A DNA stretch of 64,000 nucleotides. Origin: Paraglaciecola arctica. Lineage in GTDB: Bacteria; Pseudomonadota; Gammaproteobacteria; Enterobacterales; Alteromonadaceae. Positions 27,710 to 36,788 of the stretch are shown piece by piece. The notes under the pieces are model-generated. The model did no database searches. It was not told where the DNA came from and saw only the letters and a list, made by a program, of their open reading frames with translations. The stretch spans positions 186,001 to 250,000 of the forward strand of contig NZ_JAHKQO010000015.1 in NCBI RefSeq assembly GCF_018861065.1, given 5' to 3'. Positions within the stretch are counted from its first letter, which is position 1, and every line of letters starts with the position of its first letter. A program made the translations under genes and the position numbers.

Positions 27710-27822
27710 ATAAAAACCTCAATAGTGGGACATTTCAAATTCAAAGAGGCGCTATCATAAATATATAGAAATGAATAAAGTATGAACCAAGTGCAATCCT
27801 TACAATATTGAACATCAACAAA

Positions 27823-27847
27823 TGGCAGCAACACTTAGTCGCTGCCA
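27823..27847 (-). terminator. Possible terminator of the oligopeptidase gene
   Basis: TGGCAGC (27823-27829) pairs with GCTGCCA (27841-27847) around an 11-base loop, 9 bases past the stop of the minus-strand peptidase gene. The following minus-strand sequence is T-rich (TTTGTTG) but not a clean U-tract. Confidence 0.55.
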
Positions 27848-27856
27848 CAAAGACTC

Positions 27857-30007
27857 TTAGTCCATTAATTTTTGCGATAAAAATGTATATTCTAAGGCCG
27901 TTCGTTTGGCTGTTTCACGCAAATTAGCCGACGCTGAATGCCCACCATCTATATTTTCATAATATTCGAAATCATGACCATAATTTTCCAATAGATAAGC
28001 CATCTTTCTGGCATGACCGGGGTGCACTCTATCGTCTTTAGTCGAAGTAACAAACAATATTGATGGGTAATCTCCTTTGGGATCAATATTATGCAGTGGC
28101 GATATTTTTTCCAAGAACTCTCGCTCATTAGGAATATCAGGGCTACCATATTCCCCTACCCAAGATGCCCCTGCCAATAATTTGTGGTAGCGCAGCATAT
28201 CTAACAAAGGCACTTGACAAACAACGGCATTCCAGAGGTCTGGTCTTTGGGTATACATAACCCCCATTAACAAGCCCCCGTTTGAGCCACCCATTATCCC
28301 TAAATTTTCGGGTGAGGTGATTTTCTTAGCAATAATATCTTCGCCAACCGCGATCATGTCATCATAGATAACCTGACGTTTGGTTTTTAGTCCAGCTTGA
28401 TGCCAATTAGGCCCAAACTCTCCTCCCCCGCGAATATTGGCCAACACATACACCCCGCCTTGCTCAAGCCAATTTTTGCCCAGTATCCCAGAATAACTCG
28501 GTTTTAATGAGACCTGAAAGCCACCATAAGCATATTGTAAAGTTGGGTTTGAGCCATCATATTTAATGTCCTTTTGCCTAACCACAAAATAAGGTATTTT
28601 CTCACCATCTTTGGAAGTGGCTTGAAATTGTTCAACCACAATGTCCGATGCATCAAATCGAGCAGGAATAGATTTTATTTCAGTGATAGTGATACTTTTG
28701 ACATCTACTTTAAACAAGGTGTCTGGTGCAACAAAACTTTCCTGATTGACAAAAATGATATCGCTGTCTTGATTAACCGATGAAACTGACATCGAACCAT
28801 TTTCTGGCATAGCTAACTTTATATGTGACCACTTAGTGTCAAAGTCATACAAATAGAGGTTACTTTTGACATTTTCTAACAGCGTTAACACCACTTTGTT
28901 GGCTGAAATAGACACACCATCAACAGTGGAGCGTTCATCTGGATGATATATCAGTTGTAAGTTTTTGATTTGCTGCTTTTGCAGCCAGTGACTCAAATCA
29001 AAAGAAACTAAATCTCCGCTTTCAAAGGTTTGTTGCGAACCAGTCGGTGACCACTGTTGATTTAGAGACAAAACGAGTTGTCCCTTAAACACACCTTCTA
29101 GACTTACTTTTGAAGGCAAAGGTAATTGCTTAGCTTCGCTGCCATCATCAGGAAGCCAGAAATATTCTGATTCATAAAAAGTACGCGCACGTACCAGCAT
29201 GTTAAGATTTTTATCATCGAACTTGATGGAAAATGGAAAGACTCCAACGTCACCTTTTTCACCAGAAAAAACTTGTTTAGCCTCAGTGAGTGGCTGTCCT
29301 CTTTTTAAGGTTTTAACGATATATGGATAACCACTTTCAGTTAACGAGCCTTCTCCCCAGTTTGTGGCGATATTAAGGTTATTAATATCTTTCCAATTGG
29401 CGTCTGTTTTTGCTTCAGGCAACGCAAAACCACCGTCCACAAACGTTTGAGATGCGTGATCCCATTCGCGTATTTCTACCGAATCTTTTCCACCGTCGGA
29501 TAAGGATATAAGGCATCGATCGTAATTACCTTCAAAACAGGTAGAACCTTTATATACCCAGTTTTTTTCTTCTAACGCTGCTAGGTTATCTATGCTGAGT
29601 AAGTCTTCCCATTTAGGTTGTGCTTTAGCATATTCCTCTAGTGTTGTTCTTCTTAACATTCCGCGAACATTATCTTCATCTTGCCAAAAATTGTATACAA
29701 AGCCACCTCGATAAGTACCGTAGGGAATTTTATCTTTTGAGTTAACAATTTCTAAGCCAGCATCAAAGTATTGTTGATAACGCTTATCCGCCATTAACTT
29801 CTCTAGGGTAGTCTCATTCCATTGATTCACTTTAGTCAGGGCTTGTTCGCCTTCAACTTCTTCTAGCCACAACGGTGCTTCATTAGATTGTTCTGTCATA
29901 AGGGGAGTTTGGTCCAATTTATCTTGTTGTTCTGGTTCAGGATTACTACAGCCAACGAATATACATGTACTTGCAACAGCAACAGTGGTTAGTAAGTTTG
30001 TTTTCAT
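27857..30007 (-). CDS. Prolyl oligopeptidase-family serine peptidase, lipoprotein
   Basis: A 716-residue S9-family peptidase. Residues 1-20 form a lipoprotein signal with lipobox VGC, so it is probably anchored in the periplasm or outer membrane. Residues about 50-460 form the beta-propeller gate. The alpha/beta-hydrolase domain carries the nucleophile S575 in GGSNGG, the acid D658/D659 in TKDDRVHP and H690 in DGGHS. It should cut short peptides, probably after proline, though specificity is not readable. It lies downstream of prpF in the same direction across a 46-base gap; no functional link to propionate is evident. Confidence 0.9.
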   Translation of the reverse strand: MKTNLLTTVAVASTCIFVGCSNPEPEQQDKLDQTPLMTEQSNEAPLWLEEVEGEQALTKVNQWNETTLEKLMADKRYQQYFDAGLEIVNSKDKIPYGTYRGGFVYNFWQDEDNVRGMLRRTTLEEYAKAQPKWEDLLSIDNLAALEEKNWVYKGSTCFEGNYDRCLISLSDGGKDSVEIREWDHASQTFVDGGFALPEAKTDANWKDINNLNIATNWGEGSLTESGYPYIVKTLKRGQPLTEAKQVFSGEKGDVGVFPFSIKFDDKNLNMLVRARTFYESEYFWLPDDGSEAKQLPLPSKVSLEGVFKGQLVLSLNQQWSPTGSQQTFESGDLVSFDLSHWLQKQQIKNLQLIYHPDERSTVDGVSISANKVVLTLLENVKSNLYLYDFDTKWSHIKLAMPENGSMSVSSVNQDSDIIFVNQESFVAPDTLFKVDVKSITITEIKSIPARFDASDIVVEQFQATSKDGEKIPYFVVRQKDIKYDGSNPTLQYAYGGFQVSLKPSYSGILGKNWLEQGGVYVLANIRGGGEFGPNWHQAGLKTKRQVIYDDMIAVGEDIIAKKITSPENLGIMGGSNGGLLMGVMYTQRPDLWNAVVCQVPLLDMLRYHKLLAGASWVGEYGSPDIPNEREFLEKISPLHNIDPKGDYPSILFVTSTKDDRVHPGHARKMAYLLENYGHDFEYYENIDGGHSASANLRETAKRTALEYTFLSQKLMD

Positions 30008-30053
30008 TATTACCCCTTAGGAATTTATTTGTTTAGCCATGCTAACCTAAAAA

Positions 30054-31238
30054 TTACTCTAACAATGCATCAGATGGAATAAATACCTCTCCTTTCATTA
30101 ACTTTCTAGCACTTCTACTCATGGATACCTTGTTAACTTTCCACATGCCATTTTCAAACTGCGTTTGAGCTCCCACTTTCAAAGTGCCTGAAGGATGACC
30201 AAAAATAACTGACTGCAATTCTTCGCCACCGGCGGCTAAATTAACTAGAGTGCCTGGAATAGCAGCAGCTGTGCCTATTGCAACAGCGGCAGTACCCATC
30301 ATGGCGTGGTGCAGTTTGCCCATTGAAAGTGCTCTAACTGATAAATTAATACTCTGTGCATTGATAGTTTTGCCACTAGACGTTAAATACTGTGCAGCTG
30401 GTGCAACAAATGCAATTTTAGGAGTATGCTGACTGGTTGTTGCTTCATCTAGATGTTTGATAACTCCCATTTTTAAGGCACCATATGCGCGTATGGTTTC
30501 AAATCGTTCCAAAGCGATATCATCGCCATTAATGGCATCTTGCAATTCAGTACCAGAATACCCTAACGCAGATGCATCTAGGAAAATGGTGGGGATACCT
30601 GCGTTGATCATGGTGACTTTAAAGTCTCCAATATCAGGTACGTGCAAATCATCTACAAGGTTTCCTGAAGGAAACATCGCCTCATCACCATCTACAGGCT
30701 CAACAAATTCAACTTTGACCTCGGCCGCGGGAAACGTCACACCATCTAACTCAAAATCACCGGTTTCCTGAACCTGACCATCTGTCATAGGTACATGGGC
30801 TATGATAGTTTTACTGATATTCTCTTGCCAAATACGTACCACACACACGCCATCTTTAGGGATACGCTTTGCATCAACCAAACCGTTGGATATAGCAAAT
30901 GAGCCTACAGCAGCTGTTAAGTTGCCACAATTCCCGCTCCAATCTACAAAGGGTTTATCAATGGACACTTGGCCAAATAGATAGTCAACATCGTGATCCT
31001 TGTGACCACTTTTCGACAAAATAACGGTTTTGCTAGTGCTTGATGTGGCACCTCCCATACCGTCTGTCTGTTTTCCATAAGGGTCAGGACTACCAATCAC
31101 CCTTAACAATAAACTATCTCGAGATGGCCCTGGCTGTTGTGCTGATTCAGGTAAGTCATTAAGACAGAAAAATACGCCTTTGCTGGTACCACCTCGCATA
31201 TAGGTGGCAGGTACAGCAAGTTGTTGACTATGGCTCAT
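30054..31238 (-). CDS. prpF: 2-methylaconitate cis-trans isomerase PrpF
   Basis: Converts trans-2-methylaconitate made by AcnD to the cis isomer in the methylcitrate cycle. It is 394 residues from the ATG at 31238, which has an ideal AAGGAG 8 bases upstream; the GTG at 31247 is less likely. It has the DAP-epimerase-like fold, with YMRGGTSKGVFF near the start, GNCGNLTAAVG in the N-terminal half and MMGTAAVAIGTAAAIPG later. It is the last gene of the prp operon, starting 12 bases after the acnD stop. AcnD plus PrpF replaces PrpD. Confidence 0.95.
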   Translation of the reverse strand: MSHSQQLAVPATYMRGGTSKGVFFCLNDLPESAQQPGPSRDSLLLRVIGSPDPYGKQTDGMGGATSSTSKTVILSKSGHKDHDVDYLFGQVSIDKPFVDWSGNCGNLTAAVGSFAISNGLVDAKRIPKDGVCVVRIWQENISKTIIAHVPMTDGQVQETGDFELDGVTFPAAEVKVEFVEPVDGDEAMFPSGNLVDDLHVPDIGDFKVTMINAGIPTIFLDASALGYSGTELQDAINGDDIALERFETIRAYGALKMGVIKHLDEATTSQHTPKIAFVAPAAQYLTSSGKTINAQSINLSVRALSMGKLHHAMMGTAAVAIGTAAAIPGTLVNLAAGGEELQSVIFGHPSGTLKVGAQTQFENGMWKVNKVSMSRSARKLMKGEVFIPSDALLE

Positions 31239-31250
31239 TTCAATCACTCC

Positions 31251-33857
31251 TTATTCTGTCACCGCAGACTCAAGAAAGTCTTGAGCAAAACGTTGTAGTA
31301 CTCCGCCTGCTTCGTAAACTCGAACTTCCTCTGCAGTATCTAAGCGACATGTCATCGGAACCTGAACTTGTGAACCGTTTTTTCTGGTGATATTTAAAGT
31401 TAAGGTTTTGCCTGCAGCATAATCACCAATAACGTCATAGGTTTCGGTACCGTCTATATTTAAAGTATGTCGTGTTGTGCCAGGTTTAAACTCAAGAGGC
31501 AACACCCCCATACCCACTAAATTTGTGCGGTGAATTCGTTCAAAACCTTCAGCCGCTATAACTTCAACACCTGCCAAACGCACACCTTTAGCGGCCCAAT
31601 CTCGAGAAGAGCCTTGTCCGTAATCAGCACCAGCAACAATAATCAGCGGTTGTTTACGTTGCATATAGGTTTCTATGGTTTCCCACATTCGCATGACTTT
31701 GCCCTCAGGCTCTAGTCTAGCTAACGATCCTTGCTGCACTTTTCCGTCTTTCAATACCATTTCGTTTAACAATTTGGGATTAGCAAAAGTGGCACGTTGC
31801 GCTGTAAGGTGGTCGCCCCTGTGTGTAGCATAAGAATTAAAGTCGACTTCGGGCACGCCCATTTTATCTAAATACTCACCTGCCGCGCTGTCTAACATAA
31901 TGGCGTTAGAAGGTGATAAATGGTCAGTTGTAATATTGTCACCTAATACAGCCAATGGACGCATGCCTTTCATGGTGCGTTCTCCTGCAAGGGCTCCTTC
32001 CCAATAGGGCGGTCTGCGGATATAAGTACTTTGTGGTCGCCAATCGTACAACGGGCTCTTAGCCGCTTCAAAAGAACCTAAATCGAACATAGGGGTATAC
32101 ACTTTTTTAAACTGTTCCGGTTTAACGTACTGCGACACTATCGCGTCTATTTGCTCATCACTGGGCCAAATATCCTTGAGTCTAATAGCCTGGTTGTTAG
32201 TGTCATAACCCAGTACGTCTTTTTCAATATCGAAACGTATAGTCCCAGCAATGGCATAAGCCACCACTAAAGGTGGTGATGCTAGAAATGCCTGTTTCGC
32301 ATAAGGATGAATTCGCCCGTCAAAATTTCGGTTACCAGATAAGACTGCAGTTGTGTATAGATCGCGTTCTACTGCTTCTTCTTGAATAACAGGATCTAAT
32401 GCGCCACTCATGCCGTTACAGGTGGTGCAAGCATATCCCACAATACCAAAGCCTAACTTCTCCATTTCTGGTAATAGACCTGATTCTTCTAAATAGAATT
32501 TAGCGACTTTAGAGCCTGGTGCAAAGGATGATTTCACCCAAGGTTTTCGAAGAAGTCCCAATTCATTGGCTTTTTTGGCAATTAAACCAGCCGCCACAAC
32601 GTTACGAGGATTACTCGTATTGGTACAACTAGTAATCGCCGCAATGATCACTGCCCCGTCAGGCATTTGACCTTCTTTTTGTTCAACACTATAGGCTATG
32701 CCTTTTGAAGCCAAATCACTGGTAGCGACGCGGCTATGGGGGCTTGACGGGCCAGCCATGTTGCGGCCAACAGAGGACAAATCAAACTCCAAAACTCGCT
32801 GGTATTCTGCTTCTTTTAGGTCATCAGCCCAAAGGCCGGTATGTTTAGCATAGGTTTCTACCAACTCAACTTGTTCTGGCTCGCGGCCCGTCATTTTAAG
32901 ATAATCAATGGTTTGTTGATCGATATAAAACATACCCGCAGATGCACCATATTCTGGCGTCATATTTGAAATAGTTGCGCGGTCACCAATGGTTAATTCA
33001 GATGCACCCTCTCCAAAAAATTCAAGGTAAGCAGACACAACTTTGGCATTACGTAAAAACTCTGTAATAGCTAAAACAATATCTGTGGCAGTGATCCCAC
33101 TTTGTCGCTTACCTGAAAGTTTTACGCCAATTATACTAGGTAAACGCATCATAGATGGGCGACCAAGCATCACGGTTTCCGCTTCTAGTCCACCTACTCC
33201 AATCGCAATTACGCCTAAGGCGTCTACATGGGGAGTATGACTATCTGTGCCTACACATGTATCGGGAAATGCCACACCGTCACGCAACTGTATGACCGGG
33301 GACATTTTTTCTAAATTAATTTGATGCATAATGCCGTTGCCAGCAGGAATCACATCAACATTTTTAAAGGCGGTTTTGGTCCACTCTATGAAATCGAACC
33401 TATCTTCATTACGTCTGTCTTCTATGGCTCTGTTTTTATTAAAAGCATCATGGTCGTTTCCATCATGTTCAACAGCTAAAGAATGGTCCACAATCAACTG
33501 CGTAGGTACAACAGGATTCACCTTAGCTGGATCACCACCTTGTTCAGCAATTGCATCGCGCAATCCGGCCAAGTCAACCAACGCGGTTTGCCCTAAAATA
33601 TCGTGACAAACAACTCGTGCTGGATACCACGGAAAATCCAGTTCTTGTTTGTTGTGGATAATTTGTTTTAAGCAATCCTTGAGTGATTCTGGCTCACATT
33701 TTCTGACAAGTTGTTCGGCTAACACTCGGGAGGTATAAGGTAATTTAGCGTAAGCCCCTTGGCTAAAGGCTTCTATTGCTTCACGGGTATCAAAGTAGTC
33801 AACATTGACCCCACCAATAGAGTAACCGGGAAGAGGTTTGCGATGTTCGTAATTCAT
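31251..33857 (-). CDS. acnD: Fe/S-dependent 2-methylcitrate dehydratase AcnD
   Basis: An aconitase-family enzyme that dehydrates 2-methylcitrate; it needs PrpF to give the isomer used further on. It is 868 residues, the family norm. The [4Fe-4S] ligands appear as SCTNTSNP and, further on, GYACTTCNG. The C-terminal swivel domain includes DNITTDHLSPSNAI and YGQGSSRDWAAKG. The genomic partner prpF directly downstream separates it from AcnA, which it resembles. An inverted repeat lies in the 65-base gap after prpC. Confidence 0.95.
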   Translation of the reverse strand: MNYEHRKPLPGYSIGGVNVDYFDTREAIEAFSQGAYAKLPYTSRVLAEQLVRKCEPESLKDCLKQIIHNKQELDFPWYPARVVCHDILGQTALVDLAGLRDAIAEQGGDPAKVNPVVPTQLIVDHSLAVEHDGNDHDAFNKNRAIEDRRNEDRFDFIEWTKTAFKNVDVIPAGNGIMHQINLEKMSPVIQLRDGVAFPDTCVGTDSHTPHVDALGVIAIGVGGLEAETVMLGRPSMMRLPSIIGVKLSGKRQSGITATDIVLAITEFLRNAKVVSAYLEFFGEGASELTIGDRATISNMTPEYGASAGMFYIDQQTIDYLKMTGREPEQVELVETYAKHTGLWADDLKEAEYQRVLEFDLSSVGRNMAGPSSPHSRVATSDLASKGIAYSVEQKEGQMPDGAVIIAAITSCTNTSNPRNVVAAGLIAKKANELGLLRKPWVKSSFAPGSKVAKFYLEESGLLPEMEKLGFGIVGYACTTCNGMSGALDPVIQEEAVERDLYTTAVLSGNRNFDGRIHPYAKQAFLASPPLVVAYAIAGTIRFDIEKDVLGYDTNNQAIRLKDIWPSDEQIDAIVSQYVKPEQFKKVYTPMFDLGSFEAAKSPLYDWRPQSTYIRRPPYWEGALAGERTMKGMRPLAVLGDNITTDHLSPSNAIMLDSAAGEYLDKMGVPEVDFNSYATHRGDHLTAQRATFANPKLLNEMVLKDGKVQQGSLARLEPEGKVMRMWETIETYMQRKQPLIIVAGADYGQGSSRDWAAKGVRLAGVEVIAAEGFERIHRTNLVGMGVLPLEFKPGTTRHTLNIDGTETYDVIGDYAAGKTLTLNITRKNGSQVQVPMTCRLDTAEEVRVYEAGGVLQRFAQDFLESAVTE

Positions 33858-33887
33858 AAAAATATCCAGAGTTTAAAGAAAGGACGT

Positions 33888-33908
33888 CAGGCCGAAATGT
33901 TCGGCCTG
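33888..33908. repeat. Intercistronic hairpin between prpC and acnD
   Basis: CAGGCCGAA (33888-33896) pairs perfectly with TTCGGCCTG (33900-33908) around a 3-base loop. No U-tract follows on the minus strand, so it is more likely an RNA-stability or processing hairpin within the operon than a terminator. Confidence 0.7.
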
Positions 33909-33922
33909 TTAATAGAAGGCTA

Positions 33923-35047
33923 TTATCGTTGGCTAATGGCGGTTACTTTTCTTGGTTCTGCTCCGATATAATCAGCACTTGGTCTAATAATACGATTGTT
34001 CGAGCGTTGTTCCATAATGTGTGCAGCCCATCCCGTTAAGCGTGAACACACAAATATTGGGGTAAATAACTTAGTAGGTATTCCCATAAAGTGGTAGGCC
34101 GAAGCATGGAAGAAGTCCGCATTACAGAATAATTTTTTGGTATCCCACATAAATTCTTCACAAGCGACTGAAATATCATAAAGTGAACTATCACCAAATT
34201 CCTCTGCTAGTTTTGCTGACCAGGCTTTGATAATGACATTACGAGGATCAGACTCACGATATATCGCGTGACCAAATCCCATGATTTTTTCTTTACGCTC
34301 TAACATACCAGCCATTTGTTGTTTTGCGTCAGACGGAGAGCTAAATTTTTGGATCATGTCCATAGCCGCTTCATTTGCACCACCATGTAGAGGACCTCGA
34401 AGCGAACCTATGGCGCCAGTCACACAAGAATACATATCAGATAAAGTAGAAGCACACACGCGAGCCGTGAAAGTAGATGCATTAAATTCATGCTCAGCGT
34501 ATAAAATTAGAGAGACATCCATCACTTTACTATGAAGCTCAGATGGGGAATCTCCAGTCAATAATTTAAGGAAATGCCCGCCTAAAGAATCTTCATCAGT
34601 GACACAATCAATTTCAATTCCGTCGTGACTATATCGATACCAATAACACATGATGGCTGGAAACGCGGCGAGCAATCTATTAGCCGCTTTATTTTGTTCA
34701 CTAAAGTCCATTTCAGGTTCGATGTTGCCTAAAAATGAACAACCTGTACGCATTACATCCATTGGATGGGCATCAGCAGGAATAAGTTTTAAGACATCTT
34801 TAAGCGCTTGTGGTAAATCTCTTTGTTTAAGTAACTGTGCTTTATAAGTGTCTAGTTGTTGTTGGTTAGGTAGCTCACCATTAAACAACAAATAGGCTAC
34901 CTCTTCGAATGTGGCATTGTCTGCCAGGTCTGACACATCATATCCACAATAGGTAAGCCCTGAGCCTGATTTACCAACAGTACAAAGTTTAGTTTCACCA
35001 GCACTTTGACCACGAAGGCCTGCACCACTTAATTTTTTATCAGTCAT
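33923..35047 (-). CDS. prpC: 2-methylcitrate synthase PrpC
   Basis: Condenses propionyl-CoA with oxaloacetate to 2-methylcitrate. It is 374 residues, shorter than typical citrate synthase and right for PrpC. The citrate-synthase signature GSLRGPLHGGANEAAMDMI and the catalytic region MGFGHAIYRESDPRN are clear, and the end (RPSADYIGAEPRKVTAISQR) is PrpC-like. The ATG is at 35047. It lies 86 bases after prpB, with a hairpin in the gap (AACCTTTG 35071-35078 with CAAAGGTT 35087-35094). Confidence 0.95.
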   Translation of the reverse strand: MTDKKLSGAGLRGQSAGETKLCTVGKSGSGLTYCGYDVSDLADNATFEEVAYLLFNGELPNQQQLDTYKAQLLKQRDLPQALKDVLKLIPADAHPMDVMRTGCSFLGNIEPEMDFSEQNKAANRLLAAFPAIMCYWYRYSHDGIEIDCVTDEDSLGGHFLKLLTGDSPSELHSKVMDVSLILYAEHEFNASTFTARVCASTLSDMYSCVTGAIGSLRGPLHGGANEAAMDMIQKFSSPSDAKQQMAGMLERKEKIMGFGHAIYRESDPRNVIIKAWSAKLAEEFGDSSLYDISVACEEFMWDTKKLFCNADFFHASAYHFMGIPTKLFTPIFVCSRLTGWAAHIMEQRSNNRIIRPSADYIGAEPRKVTAISQR

Positions 35048-35070
35048 TTTTTGTCCAACTTATATATTTA

Positions 35071-35094
35071 AACCTTTGCTTAAAAACAAAGGTT
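35071..35094. repeat. Intercistronic hairpin between prpB and prpC
   Basis: AACCTTTG (35071-35078) and CAAAGGTT (35087-35094) form a perfect 8-bp stem around an 8-base A-rich loop, within the prpB-prpC gap. Minus-strand sequence after it is TTTAAATATA, so partial termination or processing are both possible. Confidence 0.55.
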
Positions 35095-35133
35095 GTAAGG
35101 TTTATAGTTATCTACTGGGTTCAATGTCTTGCT

Positions 35134-36015
35134 TTACTTATTCTTACCTTCAGAGAATAGTGAGTCTAATTTCTGCTCGTATGCATGATAGCCAAGATAG
35201 TCATACAACTCTGCACGGGTTTGCATGGTGTCTACTACGGCTTTTTGATCGCCGCTACTCAATATAGACTGATACACATTTTCAGCCGCTTTATTCATCG
35301 CTCTAAATGCGCTAAGAGGGTAAAGCACCATATCGGCGCCCCACTCGCCTAATTCCTTCTTATTCCAAAGTTCAGTTTGGCCAAACTCTGTGATATTTGC
35401 CAGAATAGGTACGTCCAAAGCTTCTGAAAAAGCACGATAGTGTTGTTCTGTTTTTATCGCTTCTGCAAATATTCCATCTGCCCCCGCTGCTACATAGGCC
35501 TTTGCTCTCTCAATTGCGGCCTCTAGTCCTTCTTGCGCAAATGAGTCTGTGCGGGCCATAATAAAGAAATCAGGATCGGTGCGTGCGTCAACCGCAGCTT
35601 TAATTCGGTCTACCATTTCTTCCGTAGACACAATCTCTTTGTTGGGTCGGTGACCGCAGCGTTTTTGAGCAACTTGGTCTTCCATGTGTACCGCAGCTGC
35701 ACCGGCTTTTTCCATGTCACGAATGGTTTTAGCAATATTAAAGGCACCACCCCATCCGGTATCGATATCAATCAATAGTGGTAAATCACAAGCAGCAGTA
35801 ATTCGCTGAACGTCTACTAATACATCGTTTAAAGAAGTCATGCCTAAATCGGGTAATCCATAGGAAGCGTTAGCCACACCACCGCCTGATAAATAGATTG
35901 CTTGATGTCCGATTTGTTTTGCCATCATCGCTGAATAGGCATTAATGGTGCCAACAATTTGTAACGGTTGGTTGTCTTTTAAAGCTTGACGAAAGCGTTG
36001 TCCGGGAGTTTTCAT
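35134..36015 (-). CDS. prpB: 2-methylisocitrate lyase PrpB
   Basis: Cleaves 2-methylisocitrate to succinate and pyruvate, the last step of the methylcitrate cycle. It is 293 residues, the usual size. The isocitrate-lyase-family catalytic motif KRCGH is at 118-122 with C120 as catalytic base, DIDTGWGG (83-90) carries Mg2+ ligands, and the PrpB-type opening [21 protein letters not shown] is present. The ATG at 36015 overlaps the gntR stop as ATGA, so the two are translationally coupled. Confidence 0.96.
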   Translation of the reverse strand: MKTPGQRFRQALKDNQPLQIVGTINAYSAMMAKQIGHQAIYLSGGGVANASYGLPDLGMTSLNDVLVDVQRITAACDLPLLIDIDTGWGGAFNIAKTIRDMEKAGAAAVHMEDQVAQKRCGHRPNKEIVSTEEMVDRIKAAVDARTDPDFFIMARTDSFAQEGLEAAIERAKAYVAAGADGIFAEAIKTEQHYRAFSEALDVPILANITEFGQTELWNKKELGEWGADMVLYPLSAFRAMNKAAENVYQSILSSGDQKAVVDTMQTRAELYDYLGYHAYEQKLDSLFSEGKNK

Positions 36016-36704
36016 AGGGTATTCATCCGTTTTTCGACGTTTTTACGTGACGCTGAAATATGCCTACGCATAAGTATTTCAGCCAGTTCACCATCTTTAT
36101 CTTCGATGGCTTGAATAATGTGGTGGTGTTCAGAAAAGGCTCTTTTAGCTCTAGGGCTCGCCATACCGAATTGATACCGGTACATACGAACTAAATAGTA
36201 TAATTCTTCACACAAAAGGCGAGTTAGCAGAATATTGCCGCTTCCCATTACAATACGAAAATGGAAGTCTAAATCACCTTCTTCTTGTATATAGGCTTCA
36301 CCTTGCTGCAAAGACTCATGTTGATTATGGACTTCGAGCAAATGTTTTAGATCTGCAATTTGAGACGCAGACATATTTTGCGCTGCTAGGCGACACGCCA
36401 TACCTTCTAAAGATTCTCGCACACGAAAAATCTCCAGTAACTTTTGTGTAGACAAAGTCACTACGCGATAACCGATGTTGGCTTTACGTTCAAGCAAACC
36501 ACAACCTTCTAGCCTAGATAAGGCGTCGCGAAGCGTAGAGCGACTAATTTCGTAATATTTAGACAGTTCGGGCTCACTCAATTTTGAGCCCGTTTTAATA
36601 TCACCTTCAACAATACGTTGCCGAAGGTCGATAAAAACTGTATCCGCACGTGTAATGCTCGGAGATAGGTTGTTGGTTGTTTGCAATGGCTTTATTGTCG
36701 ACAA
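36012..36704 (-). CDS. GntR-family (FCD domain) regulator of the propionate operon
   Basis: A 230-residue regulator with an N-terminal winged helix ([22 protein letters not shown], then [21 protein letters not shown], about 26-75) and a C-terminal all-helical FCD ligand-binding domain (about 85-215). The frame can start no earlier than the TTG at 36704, since a stop precedes it. GGGGG stands 12 bases upstream, a rather long spacing. As the first gene of gntR-prpB-prpC-acnD-prpF it very probably represses this operon and responds to a methylcitrate-cycle intermediate. An operator-like palindrome covers its own start codon. Confidence 0.85.
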   Translation of the reverse strand: MSTIKPLQTTNNLSPSITRADTVFIDLRQRIVEGDIKTGSKLSEPELSKYYEISRSTLRDALSRLEGCGLLERKANIGYRVVTLSTQKLLEIFRVRESLEGMACRLAAQNMSASQIADLKHLLEVHNQHESLQQGEAYIQEEGDLDFHFRIVMGSGNILLTRLLCEELYYLVRMYRYQFGMASPRAKRAFSEHHHIIQAIEDKDGELAEILMRRHISASRKNVEKRMNTL

Positions 36705-36705
36705 T
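36694..36705. promoter_or_regulatory. Palindromic candidate operator 1 (overlaps gntR start)
   Basis: ATTGTCGACAAT is a perfect 12-bp palindrome covering the TTG start codon of gntR. Symmetric short sites are typical for FCD-type GntR proteins. With the second copy at 36756-36767 the centre-to-centre distance is 62 bp, close to six helical turns. Confidence 0.65.
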
Positions 36706-36755
36706 TAAAACTAATACCCCCATAATAAATCTTATAACAAAAAGATCAAGGGTAA

Positions 36756-36767
36756 AGTGTCGACAAT
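36756..36767. promoter_or_regulatory. Palindromic candidate operator 2 upstream of gntR
   Basis: AGTGTCGACAAT matches operator 1 at 11 of 12 positions and shares the exact core TGTCGACA. Read on the minus strand, a TATAAG (36738-36733) lies between the two copies as a possible -10, so bound repressor could cover or loop over the promoter. Confidence 0.6.
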
Positions 36768-36788
36768 AATAAATTAGACCGTGAACGC

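Noticed and set aside
36012-36704. An upstream ATG start for the GntR regulator
   Set aside because: An in-frame stop immediately precedes the TTG at 36704, so no earlier start is possible.
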